NCBI GenBank assembly: GCA_002027195.1 | Contig: MWJO01000003.1 | Span: 1 to 64,000 of the forward strand | Direction of reading: 5' to 3' | DNA from: Streptomyces sp. GKU 895 | GTDB taxonomy: Bacteria > Actinomycetota > Actinomycetes > Streptomycetales > Streptomycetaceae | DNA: 64,000 bases | Part shown: piece by piece, positions 26,830-41,293 of the stretch | Layout: each line of letters begins with the position of its first letter | Numbering within the stretch: the stretch's first letter is position 1 | Program-made: the position numbers and the translations under genes | The notes under the pieces: generated by a model | Databases searched by the model: none | Seen by the model: the letters and a program-made list of their open reading frames with translations, nothing else | Told to the model about the DNA's origin: nothing

Positions 26830-29284
26830 ATGACGATGTCCGGAGCCAGAGCGCCTCCGCGGCCTGTGGGCCGCGCCCGTAGCCATGTTCGCCTTACTCG
26901 CCGGGAGCCTGCCGATAGCCGGCGCCGCGTTCGCCGTACCGGCCGGGCGGCAGGCAGCGGCAGCCGATCTGTACGTGGCCCCGGACGCGGCTCCCGGCGG
27001 GAACGGCTCCGCCGGGCAGCCGTTCGCGACGATCGACCAGGCGCGACAGCCCGCGCACCGGCTCTCGGCCGACTCCGACGTCGTGGTCCACCTGGCCGGT
27101 GGCACCTACCGGCAGTCCAAGCCGCTGACCTTCGGCTCCGGCGACGGCGGCCAGAACGGCCACACGATCACCTACCAGGCCATGTCCGGCCAGCAACCGG
27201 TCGTGAGCGGCGCCCAGCAGATATCTGGTTGGCAGGTGCATGATCAGAACAGCAACATCTGGTCGGTCCACGTCGGCACCGGTGTGAACACCCGTCAGTT
27301 GTACGTGAACGGCAAGCAGGCACCGCGCGCGGCGATCCAGGTGCCCCGCTCCGCCTTCACCTTCACCCAGACCGGTCTGACCGTCACCGACTCCTCCCTC
27401 GACTACCTGGCCGGCCTCTCGGACCGGAGCCACATGGAAGTCGAGAGCGTCAACTCCTTCACCGACCGCTACGCGCCGGTCCAGTCGATCAGCGGCAGGA
27501 CGATCACCATGCAGCAGCCCGCGTGGAACAACAACTCGTGGGGCTACGACACCATCAACGCGCCGTTCGCCGGCGGGACCATATACCTGGAGAACAACTA
27601 CGCGTTCCTCAAGCAGGCCGGGCAGTGGTACCTCGACGCGTCCGCCGGCGACCTGTACTACCGGGCCCAGCCGGGGCAGAACCCGAACAGCCTCACCGTC
27701 GAACTGCCCCGACTGCAGAGCCTGTTGGGCATCAGTGGCAGCTATGCCTCACCCGTGACCGGCCTGGCGTTCTCCGGCCTGCGGTTCACCGGGACCTCCT
27801 GGCTCGGCCCGAGCGGACCCGACGGCTACGCGGACCAGCAGAGCGGCGCCCACATCACCGGCGCCTACGCGATGCCGGCCAACTGGCTGAGCACCTGCAA
27901 GTCGGGATGCACGCAGTTCGAGGCCACCCGCAACCACTGGGAGCAGATGCCCGCGGCCGTCCAGGTCTCCGCCGCCACCGGCATCACCTTCTCGGGCAAC
28001 ACCTTCTCCGAACTCGGGCAGGCCGGACTGGGCGTGGGCAACGACGGCGTCGCCACGGCCTCCGGCACCGGCCTCGGCGCCAACGGCATCACCGTCACCG
28101 GCAACACGTTCACCGACCTCGCCGGCAGTGGCATCCAGGTCGGCGGCATCCAGCCGGACGCGCACCATCCCAGCAACCCGCAGATGACCAACCAGAACAT
28201 CACCATCAGCAACAACAAGGTCAGTGGGGTGGGCACCGACTACAAGGAGACCGCGGGAATCCTGTCCACCTATGTCACCAACGCGACGATCACCCACAAC
28301 CAGTGCGACCACCTGCCCTACGACGGGATCGACATCGGCTGGGGCTGGGGGATGAACGACCCGGGCGGCAGCCAGGACTACGTCAACCGGGGCACGTACA
28401 ACTACCAGCCGATCTACAGCACGCCCACGACGCTGAAGAACAACACCGTCTCCCGCAACCTGGTCTTCGACACCAAGAACGCGATGTTCGACGGCGGCAG
28501 CATCTACAGCCTGTCCGCGGCCCCCGGCTCGGTGATCTCCGACAACTACATGTACGACAACAACCGCACCACCGCGCTCTACCTCGACGAGGGTTCCCGG
28601 TACCTGAAGGTGTCCGGCAACGTGGTGCAGGACGCGGGCAACTGGGCGCTCACCAACGCCAACGCGAACAACCACACCGACGACAACACGTTCTCCGGCA
28701 ACTGGTACAACGGCGGCAACACGTATGTGGCCACCGGCCCTCCGCACAACAACGTCCTCACCGGCAACGTCCAGGTCAGCGGCACCAACTGGCCGCAGGG
28801 TGCCCGTGACGTGATCCAGCAGGCGGGCGTCCAGTCCTCGGGCGGCGGCGGGTTCCCCACGGGTTCCCATCAGTTGGTGATCGCCAGCAACAGCCTGTGC
28901 CTCGACGTGTACGGCAACTCCACCAGCGCCGGCGCCGCGATCGACCAGTGGACCTGCAACGGGCAGGGCAACCAGCAGTTCGAGTTCGTGCCGGTCTCGG
29001 GCGGCTACGGGCAACTGCGCGCGCAGCACTCCGGACAGGTCGTGGCGGTCTCGGGCGGCTCCACGACCGCCGGTACGCCGAACATCGTGCAGCAGGCCGC
29101 AGGCGCGACGCCCAGTGCGCTGTGGCTGCCGGTGCAGCAGTCCGACGGCTCGTACTCCTTCAAGAACCAGAACAGCGGTCTGTGCCTGGACGTCTACGGC
29201 GGCGGCAGCAACCTGGGCCAGCAACTGGACCAGTGGCCCTGCAAGAACGCACCCGGCACCAACCAGGACTTCACTCCCCGCTGA
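26830..29284 (+). CDS. Secreted right-handed beta-helix protein (GH141-like) with CBM13, frameshifted signal
   Basis: About 817 codons. After a signal peptide the mature protein opens with DLYVAPDAAPGGNGSAGQPF, the usual start of parallel beta-helix enzymes, and runs through many N-rich turns (ITFSGNTFSEL, ITVTGNTFTDL, NNTVSRNLVFDTKN). Segments such as LYVNGKQAPRA and GTSWLGPSGPDG resemble the GH141 group (fucosidase or xylanase activities), but assignment is tentative. A CBM13-like trefoil follows from about residue 675. The ATG at 26830 (after GGAGG) lies in a different frame from the body; removing one base near 26850 joins MTMSGA to ERLRGLWAAPVAM. It is separated from the GH54 gene by 124 bp. 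Confidence 0.72.
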
Positions 29285-29366
29285 CCTGCTCGCGCCTCCA
29301 AAACGCCTGCACGGACCGGCGATTCGTTCACCCCACCCACTGACCCGCACCCAGTGAGGAACGCAG

Positions 29367-32155
<2,789 letters not shown>

Positions 32156-33664
32156 ATGCGGTCTTCACCCTTCTCCCGTCGGTGTCCCACGGCTCGCAGA
32201 CGACGCTTGCCGGCCTTCGCCGCCGTAGCCGTGATGGCGCTGCTGGCCATGATGACGGCGACCTCCCAGACGTGGTCCGCTCCGGCAGCGACGCCGGCGC
32301 CCCTGGTGAGTTCGGCGTCCGGCCGATGTCTGGACGTCAAGGGCAACGTCGACACCCCGGGAACGGCGCTCGACATCCAGGACTGCAACAACCAGCCGAA
32401 CCAGGCGTTCGAGTTCACCCCGGCGGGCGAGCTGAGGACGATGGGCGGCACCCGCTGCGTGGACGCCTACGACAACCGGACCGCGCCGGGCACCCCGGTG
32501 ATCATCTGGACCTGCAACGGCCAGGCGAACCAGATGTGGCGACAGAACTCCGACGGGTCGGTCACCGGCGTCCAGTCCGGCCTGTGCCTGGACGTCAACG
32601 GGGCGGGCACGGCCAACGGCACCGCGGTCATCCTGTGGACCTGCAACGGCCAGAGCAACCAGAAGTGGACCACCTCGACGACTCCGCCCGCTCCCGGCGG
32701 GTCGGGCCCCTGCGACATCTACTCCGCGGGCGGCACTCCCTGCGTGGCCGCGCACAGCACCGTACGGGCGCTCTACGGGTCGTACGGCGGCAGCCTCTAC
32801 CAGGTCAGGCGCGCCTCGGACAACACGACCAGGAACATCGGCGTACGGGCGGCCGGCGGCTTCGCCGACGCGGCGGCGCAGGACTCGTTCTGCGCGGGCA
32901 CCTCCTGTGTGATCACGGTCGTCTACGACCAGTCCGGACGCGGCAACGACCTGTGGTACCAGGGATCGGCCCAGGTCCCGGGATCGAGTCAGAGCAGTCC
33001 CGCCAAGGCGACGTCGGAGTCGCTGACCGCCGGGGGAACCAAGGCGTACTCCCTGTACATCAACCCCGGCAACAGCTACTGGCGGGACGGCCATCTGACG
33101 GGAGTGCCGACCGGCAGCGCGCCCGAAGGGGCGTACATGGTGACCAGCGGCACCCATGTCAACAACGGCTGCTGCTTCGACTACGGCAACAGCGAGACGA
33201 CTCGGAAGGCCGACGCGGCCGGGGCGATGGACGCGATCAACTTCGGCACCCAGTGCTGGTTCGGCGGGTGCTCGGGAAGCGGTCCCTGGGTCCAGGCCGA
33301 CCTCGAATGGGGCCTGTACTCCGGGGGCAGCCAGTCCTGGAACACCAATCAGCGAGCCTTCACCAGCAAGTTCGTCACCGCGATGCTGAAGAACAACGGG
33401 ACGTCGAGGTTCGCCCTCAAGGGCGGCAACGCGCAGTCCGGCACCCTGACCACCCTGTGGGACGGGGCACTTCCCGCCGGCTACAGCCCGATGAAGAAGC
33501 AGGGCGCCATCGTCCTCGGCAGCGGCGGTGACTGCTGCAAGCCCGGCGGCGGAGCCAACCTGAGCGCCGGCACCTTCTACGAGGGAGCCATCGTCGCCGG
33601 CTACCCCTCCGACGCGACCGACAACGCGGTGCAGGCCAACATCACCGCAGCCGGATACCGCTGA
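32156..33664 (+). CDS. GH54 alpha-L-arabinofuranosidase with N-terminal CBM13
   Basis: A 502-aa secreted enzyme with reversed module order: signal peptide, CBM13 trefoil (about residues 50-178, with NQAF, NQMW and NQKW), a short PAPGGSG linker and then the GH54 catalytic domain from GPCDIYSAGGTPCV. The vicinal cysteines (NGCCFDYGNSE), nucleophile Glu (VQADLEWGLYSG) and acid/base Asp (LGSGGDCCKPG) are all present. The cysteine-rich insertion next to the acid/base and the Asn-to-Trp change after the nucleophile Glu set it apart from the other copies and may alter specificity. Start: ATG 32156 after GAGGA. Confidence 0.9.
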   Translation: MRSSPFSRRCPTARRRRLPAFAAVAVMALLAMMTATSQTWSAPAATPAPLVSSASGRCLDVKGNVDTPGTALDIQDCNNQPNQAFEFTPAGELRTMGGTRCVDAYDNRTAPGTPVIIWTCNGQANQMWRQNSDGSVTGVQSGLCLDVNGAGTANGTAVILWTCNGQSNQKWTTSTTPPAPGGSGPCDIYSAGGTPCVAAHSTVRALYGSYGGSLYQVRRASDNTTRNIGVRAAGGFADAAAQDSFCAGTSCVITVVYDQSGRGNDLWYQGSAQVPGSSQSSPAKATSESLTAGGTKAYSLYINPGNSYWRDGHLTGVPTGSAPEGAYMVTSGTHVNNGCCFDYGNSETTRKADAAGAMDAINFGTQCWFGGCSGSGPWVQADLEWGLYSGGSQSWNTNQRAFTSKFVTAMLKNNGTSRFALKGGNAQSGTLTTLWDGALPAGYSPMKKQGAIVLGSGGDCCKPGGGANLSAGTFYEGAIVAGYPSDATDNAVQANITAAGYR

Positions 33665-33717
33665 GTCCCTCTGCCCCACGGCGAGTTCTGCCGCAACCCG
33701 GCCCAGGAGCTAATGAC

Positions 33718-35316
33718 ATGCACATGATCAAACGGGCGTTGGCTTTCGCCTTCTCCATCGCGCTGCTCAGCGTGGGCGTCCCTCTCCTCTCCCTCGGCAC
33801 AGCGCAGCCCGCCGCCGCCCTGGGCAACGGGCTGGCACTGACCCCGCAGATGGGCTTCAACGACTGGAACGCGTACGGCTGCAACGTCTCCGAGTCGCTG
33901 ATCAAGTCGACCGCGCAGGCGATGCACACCAACGGCATGCAGGCGGCGGGCTACACCTACGTCAACATCGACGACTGCTGGATGACCCACAACCGCGACT
34001 CGGGCGGCCACCTGGTGCCGGACCCGGCGAAGTTCCCGGACGGCATCAAGGGCACCGCCGACTACGTGCACTCGCTGGGGCTGAAGCTGGGGATCTACGA
34101 GGACGCGGGCACCGCGACCTGCGCCGGGTATCCGGGCAGCCTGGGCCACGAGAGCACGGACGCCCAGTCGTTCGCGTCGTGGGGCGTGGACTACCTGAAG
34201 TACGACAACTGCAACAACAACGGGGTGTCCGCGCAGAGCCGGTACACCGCGATGCGGGACGCCCTGGCAGCCACCGGCCGGCCCATCCTGTACAGCCTGT
34301 GCAACTGGGGCCAGGACAACGTGTGGACCTGGGGCGCGGACGTGGGCAACAGCTGGCGCACCACCGGTGACATCAGCGCCACCTTCGCCAGCATGCTGTC
34401 GATCTTCCACAGCAACGTCGGACTGGCCTCCTACGCGGGGCCGGGCCACTGGAACGACCCGGACATGCTGGAGGTCGGCAACGGCTCGATGACGGCCACC
34501 GAGAGCCGCAGCGAGTTCAGCCTGTGGGCGGAGATGGCCGCGCCGCTGATCGCGGGCACCAACATTCCCTCGGCCAGTGCGGAGACCCTGTCCACCCTGA
34601 CCAACTCCCGGGTGATCGCGGTCGACCAGGACCCCCTCGGGAAGCAGGGCACCATGGTCTCCTCCTCGGGCGGCCTCGACGTGCTGGCCAAGCCCTTGGC
34701 CAACGGGGACGTGTCGGTGGCCCTGTTCAACGAGACGGGCTCGACAGCGACCATCTCCACGACCGCGGCCGCGATCGGGAAGAGCGGCGCGTCCTCCTAC
34801 ACCCTTACCGACCTGTGGTCGGGGGCGACCTCCACCACCGCAGGCACGATCAGCGCCTCCGTACCGGCGCACGGCACGGTGATGTACCGGGTCGCGGGTG
34901 GCACCAGCGGCGGCGGCACCAGCGTGACCGGCGCGCTGCACGCCGTGGGCGCGGGCAAGTGCCTGGACGTACCCAACTCGACCACGACCGCCGGCACCCA
35001 GGTGGTGATCTGGAGCTGCAACGGCGCCAACCAGACCTGGACCCACACCGCGTCCAACCAGTTCACCGTCTACTCCGGCAGCAGCCAGAGGTGCCTGGAC
35101 GCCTACAACAACCAGACCACGCCGGGCACGAAGGTGGAGATCTGGTCGTGCAACGGCCAGAGCAATCAGCAGTGGACGCTGAACTCCAACGGCACGGTCA
35201 CCGGCGTCCAGTCGGGCTTGTGCCTGGGCGTCGCCGGCGGGGCGACCGCCGACGGCACCCTCGCCGAGCTGCAGACCTGCAACGGCGGCAGCAGCCAGCG
35301 GTGGACGTTGGGGTGA
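33718..35316 (+). CDS. GH27 alpha-galactosidase / beta-L-arabinopyranosidase with CBM13
   Basis: A 532-aa secreted enzyme. After a Sec signal (ends AQPAAA) the GH27 barrel starts at LALTPQMGFNDWNAYGCNV. The nucleophile Asp is in VDYLKYDNCNN and the acid/base Asp in HWNDPDMLEVGNG. GH27 contains alpha-galactosidases and, in Streptomyces, beta-L-arabinopyranosidases of the same architecture; the sequence alone does not decide. A beta-sandwich and a C-terminal CBM13 nearly identical to those of the neighbouring GH54 genes follow. In context it would trim terminal galactose or arabinopyranose from arabinogalactan side chains. Confidence 0.9.
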   Translation: MHMIKRALAFAFSIALLSVGVPLLSLGTAQPAAALGNGLALTPQMGFNDWNAYGCNVSESLIKSTAQAMHTNGMQAAGYTYVNIDDCWMTHNRDSGGHLVPDPAKFPDGIKGTADYVHSLGLKLGIYEDAGTATCAGYPGSLGHESTDAQSFASWGVDYLKYDNCNNNGVSAQSRYTAMRDALAATGRPILYSLCNWGQDNVWTWGADVGNSWRTTGDISATFASMLSIFHSNVGLASYAGPGHWNDPDMLEVGNGSMTATESRSEFSLWAEMAAPLIAGTNIPSASAETLSTLTNSRVIAVDQDPLGKQGTMVSSSGGLDVLAKPLANGDVSVALFNETGSTATISTTAAAIGKSGASSYTLTDLWSGATSTTAGTISASVPAHGTVMYRVAGGTSGGGTSVTGALHAVGAGKCLDVPNSTTTAGTQVVIWSCNGANQTWTHTASNQFTVYSGSSQRCLDAYNNQTTPGTKVEIWSCNGQSNQQWTLNSNGTVTGVQSGLCLGVAGGATADGTLAELQTCNGGSSQRWTLG

Positions 35317-35346
35317 CTCCGCATTCGAACCCCGGAGGAGGTTTCC

Positions 35347-36858
35347 ATGCTCGAACCAGCCGGTGATCGCCCCCGCAGGCGAGGGAAAGCCGTGCTCCTT
35401 GTCGTCCTGGCGATGATCGTGGCCGCGTTCGGCGGCCCGGCGTTCGCCACGGCGCCCCGGTCCGCAACAGTGGCTCAGCGCGTTGCCGACGCGTCGCTCC
35501 CGTGCGACCTCTACGCCGCGGGCGGTACGCCGTGTGTGACGGCGCACGCCACGACCAGGGCGCTCTTCGCGTCGTACAACGGACCGCTGTACCAGGTCCA
35601 GCGGGCCTCCGACCGCAGCTATCGCGACATCGGAGTGCTCAGTGCGGGCGGGTACGCGGACGGCGCGTCCCAGGTGTCGTTCTGCGCGGGCACGTCGTGC
35701 ACGATCACGAAGATCTACGACCAGACCGCCCAGCACAACGACATGCCGATCTCCTGGGGCGGCTACTGGAAGGGCCCGGGGCCGAACGGGTCCGATGTCG
35801 GCGCGGACGCCATGGCCCTGCCGGTGACCGCGGCCGGCCATCAGGTCTTCGGCGTCAAGGTCGCCCAGGGCGTCGGCTACCGGCACGACAACGCGAAAGG
35901 CGTCCCCACCGGATCCCAGCCCTCGGGCATCTACATGGTGACGTCGTCGAACTACACGAACCAGTGGTGCTGCTTCGACTACGGCCTCGGTGAGAACACC
36001 CACACCGACACCGGCAACGCCACCATGAACGCCATCTACTGGGGCAACGCCTGCTGGTTCGGCGGCTGCACCGGGTCGGGGCCGTGGGTGGAGGCCGACC
36101 TGGAGAACGGCATGTTCCACACCAACACCGGCTCCAACAAGGACCCGAACAACCCCGGTGTGCACTACCCGTTCGTCAGCGCCTGGGAGAAGAACAACGG
36201 CACCAGAAACTTCACCCTCAAATACGGCAACGGCGCGAGCGGCGGGCTGACCACCACCTTCTCCGGCCCCCTGCCGAACGGCTACTCGCCGATGAAGGTC
36301 GACAGTTCCGTCCTGCTCGGCACCGGGGGCGACAACAGCGTCTCGGGCACCGGTGAGTTCTTCGAGGGCGCCATCACGGCCGGCTACCCCTCGGACGCCA
36401 CGGAGAACGCCGTCCAGGCGAGCATCACCGCGGCCGGGTACGGCTCGGGCGGCGGTGGCGGTACGTCGACCGCGCTTCACGCGGTGGGCGCGGGCAAGTG
36501 CCTGGAGGTCCCGGGCGCATCCACGACCCCGGGTACGCAGACACAGATCCGGGACTGCACCGGGGCGGCGAACCAGACCTGGGCCCGGACCGACGCCCGC
36601 GAGCTCACCGTGTACTCCGGCGGCAGCCGGCTGTGCCTGGACGCCTCCGGCCAGGGCACCAGCCCCGGCACCAAGGTCATCACCTGGGCCTGCAACGGCC
36701 AGACCAACCAGCAGTGGAACGTCAACGCCAACGGCACGATCACCAGCGCCCAGTCCGGCCTGTGCCTGGACGTGACCGGCGCCGCCACCGCCAACGGCAC
36801 CCCCGTCGAACTGTGGACCTGCAACGGCGGATCCAACCAGCAGTGGTCACTGAGCTGA
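35347..36858 (+). CDS. GH54 alpha-L-arabinofuranosidase with C-terminal CBM13
   Basis: A 503-aa secreted enzyme, third GH54 copy. It has a signal peptide (VLLVVLAMIVAAFGGPAFA), the GH54 domain from LPCDLYAAGGTPCV, vicinal cysteines in QWCCFDYGLGE, nucleophile Glu in VEADLENGMFH, acid/base Asp in LGTGGDNSVSG, and a GSGGGGG-linked CBM13. Compared with the first copy it has an insertion (AISWGGYWKGPGPNGSD region) in the substrate-side loops. Start: ATG 35347 after GGAGGAGG. It lies 30 bp behind the GH27 gene and 30 bp before the GH39-like gene, so is clearly in the same operon. Confidence 0.92.
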   Translation: MLEPAGDRPRRRGKAVLLVVLAMIVAAFGGPAFATAPRSATVAQRVADASLPCDLYAAGGTPCVTAHATTRALFASYNGPLYQVQRASDRSYRDIGVLSAGGYADGASQVSFCAGTSCTITKIYDQTAQHNDMPISWGGYWKGPGPNGSDVGADAMALPVTAAGHQVFGVKVAQGVGYRHDNAKGVPTGSQPSGIYMVTSSNYTNQWCCFDYGLGENTHTDTGNATMNAIYWGNACWFGGCTGSGPWVEADLENGMFHTNTGSNKDPNNPGVHYPFVSAWEKNNGTRNFTLKYGNGASGGLTTTFSGPLPNGYSPMKVDSSVLLGTGGDNSVSGTGEFFEGAITAGYPSDATENAVQASITAAGYGSGGGGGTSTALHAVGAGKCLEVPGASTTPGTQTQIRDCTGAANQTWARTDARELTVYSGGSRLCLDASGQGTSPGTKVITWACNGQTNQQWNVNANGTITSAQSGLCLDVTGAATANGTPVELWTCNGGSNQQWSLS

Positions 36859-36888
36859 CCCCCAGACGCGTGACGCAGGAGGACCCGC

Positions 36889-38721
36889 ATGAGGACGACA
36901 GCGCGACCCGGCCGTCTGGTACTGGCCGTCGGCATCGTCTTGGCGTTCGTGCTGCAACTGTCGGCGACGGCCGAGAGCCGGGCCGTCTCGGGCGAGGCGC
37001 TGAGCGTCAACCTGGCCTCGACGCGGGGCCCTTCGACCGGCGTGGGCGAGGGATTCCTCTACGGCTTCACGCAGGACGGCAGCCAGCCGGCGGACCAGTT
37101 CATCAAGCCGCTGGGGATCAACGCGTTCCGCGGCGGCGGCTGGTTCTCCGGCGGCTGGATCAAGGACAACTACCAGTACGGATCGGCGACTCGGGCCGAC
37201 CTCGACTCGATCGTCGCGCAGGCGAAACGCCTCACCCAGCCGCCGTACCACGCGCAGTACCAGGTACTGGTCAGCGACATCTACGGCGCCAACGGCGGGC
37301 AGCCGTCCAACACGAGATACCCGTGCGACAACGGCGACTGCTCCAACTGGATCAGCTTCATCGACTCCACGGTGGGCGCACTCCAGGCCACGGGACTGAC
37401 GTTCGCCTACGACATCTGGAACGAGCCGGACATCTCCGCCTTCTGGACCCGGGGTGTCAACAGCGCCCAGTACTTCCAGATGTGGGACACCGCCTACCGG
37501 GAGATCCGGCGCATCGCCCCTTCGGCGCAGATCGTGGGACCGTCGCTCGCCTTCACCCCGCAGAACAACCCGGGGGAATGGCGGACCTGGCTCGCGCATG
37601 TGAAGGCGGCCGGGACGGTACCGGACATGATCACCAACCACGACGAAGGGGACGTCGACGACCCCGTCACCGTCTCCCAGTCCCTCAACAGCGCCCTGAC
37701 CGCAGCGGGCATCGCCCCGCTGCCCCTGTCCGCGAACGAGTACCAGCCCGCCGACCGGCAGACCGCAGGGGTGACGGCCTGGTACCTGGCGCGGTTCGCA
37801 CAGTCCGGATACACCAACGCGATGCGCGGCAACTGGGTCTGCTGCATCACCCCCAACCTGACCGGAGTCCTCACCCAGAGCGGCGGTAGTTGGCAGCCGA
37901 CCGGCAACTGGTGGGCGCTGCGCGACTACGCCGACATGACCGGCACCCTGGTCGCCACCTCCGGGCAGGTCGGCTCGACGGCGATCTCGGCCTCCGCGGA
38001 CCAGGCCAACAAGCGCGCGGTGGCGATCATCGGCGACGCGAACGGCAACTCCGGTACCTCGACCGTGACCTTCAACGGGCTGTCGTCCGTGCCCTGGCTG
38101 ACGAACGCGGGCAACGTGCACGTCACCGTGCACCGCATCCCGGACCAGGCACCCCTCGCCGCGCCCCTGACCGTCTACGACCAGAACGTGAGCGCCTCGG
38201 GCGGCTCGATCACCGTGCCGTTGACGTTCCAGGCCACGCACGACGCGTTCGCCGTCTACCTCACCCCCGCCACCTCCGGCGGCGAGGGATTCCCGACCGG
38301 CTACCACCAACTCGTCGCCGCCCACGACAACTTGTGCCTCGACGTGTACGGCAACTCGGGCACCGCCGGCGCCGCGATCGACCAGTGGACCTGCAACGGG
38401 CAGAGCAACCAGCAGTTCCAGTTCGTACCGGCCTCGGGCGGCTACGGCGAACTGCGCGCCCAGAGCTCCGGCCAGGACATCGCGGTTGCCGGCGGTTCCA
38501 CGACGGCGGGCACCCCGGACATCGTCCAACAGCCTCCCGGCACAGCGCCCAACGGCCTCTGGCTGCCCGTCCGCCAGTCCGACGGCTCCTACGCCTTCCA
38601 GAACCGCAACAGCGGTCTGTGCCTGGACGTCTACGGCGGCGGCAGCAACCTGGGCCAGCAACTGGACCAGTGGCAGTGCAAGAACGCCCCCGGCACCAAC
38701 CAGGACTTCTTCGTCCGCTGA
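36889..38721 (+). CDS. Clan GH-A (GH39-like) glycoside hydrolase with C-terminal CBM13-like trefoil
   Basis: A 610-aa secreted enzyme. The (beta/alpha)8-barrel shows the clan GH-A pair: acid/base Glu in FAYDIWNEPDISAFW and nucleophile Glu in LPLSANEYQPADRQ. A beta-sandwich domain follows, then a lectin-like trefoil that is almost identical to the last domain of the beta-helix protein at 26830. GH39 includes beta-xylosidases and, in bifidobacteria, enzymes releasing disaccharides from gum-arabic arabinogalactan; the latter fits this locus, but the family call is by overall resemblance only. Signal peptide at residues 1-31. Confidence 0.72.
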   Translation: MRTTARPGRLVLAVGIVLAFVLQLSATAESRAVSGEALSVNLASTRGPSTGVGEGFLYGFTQDGSQPADQFIKPLGINAFRGGGWFSGGWIKDNYQYGSATRADLDSIVAQAKRLTQPPYHAQYQVLVSDIYGANGGQPSNTRYPCDNGDCSNWISFIDSTVGALQATGLTFAYDIWNEPDISAFWTRGVNSAQYFQMWDTAYREIRRIAPSAQIVGPSLAFTPQNNPGEWRTWLAHVKAAGTVPDMITNHDEGDVDDPVTVSQSLNSALTAAGIAPLPLSANEYQPADRQTAGVTAWYLARFAQSGYTNAMRGNWVCCITPNLTGVLTQSGGSWQPTGNWWALRDYADMTGTLVATSGQVGSTAISASADQANKRAVAIIGDANGNSGTSTVTFNGLSSVPWLTNAGNVHVTVHRIPDQAPLAAPLTVYDQNVSASGGSITVPLTFQATHDAFAVYLTPATSGGEGFPTGYHQLVAAHDNLCLDVYGNSGTAGAAIDQWTCNGQSNQQFQFVPASGGYGELRAQSSGQDIAVAGGSTTAGTPDIVQQPPGTAPNGLWLPVRQSDGSYAFQNRNSGLCLDVYGGGSNLGQQLDQWQCKNAPGTNQDFFVR

Positions 38722-38773
38722 GCCTCCTGAACCAGGACGTCTTCGTCCGCTGAACCGTCCCGAACCGCTCTGA

Positions 38774-41236
<2,463 letters not shown>

Positions 41237-41293
41237 CCCCGTGACCGGTGGGCGTACTCCCTGAACCTCCCCGATCCCTGTGAAAGGTCCCCC

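Noticed and set aside
33601-36480. A 959-codon open frame on the minus strand
   Set aside because: It runs antisense to GH54, GH27 and GH54 genes, has no domain and reads as Val/Gly/Arg-rich low-complexity text, the usual mirror of GC-rich coding DNA.
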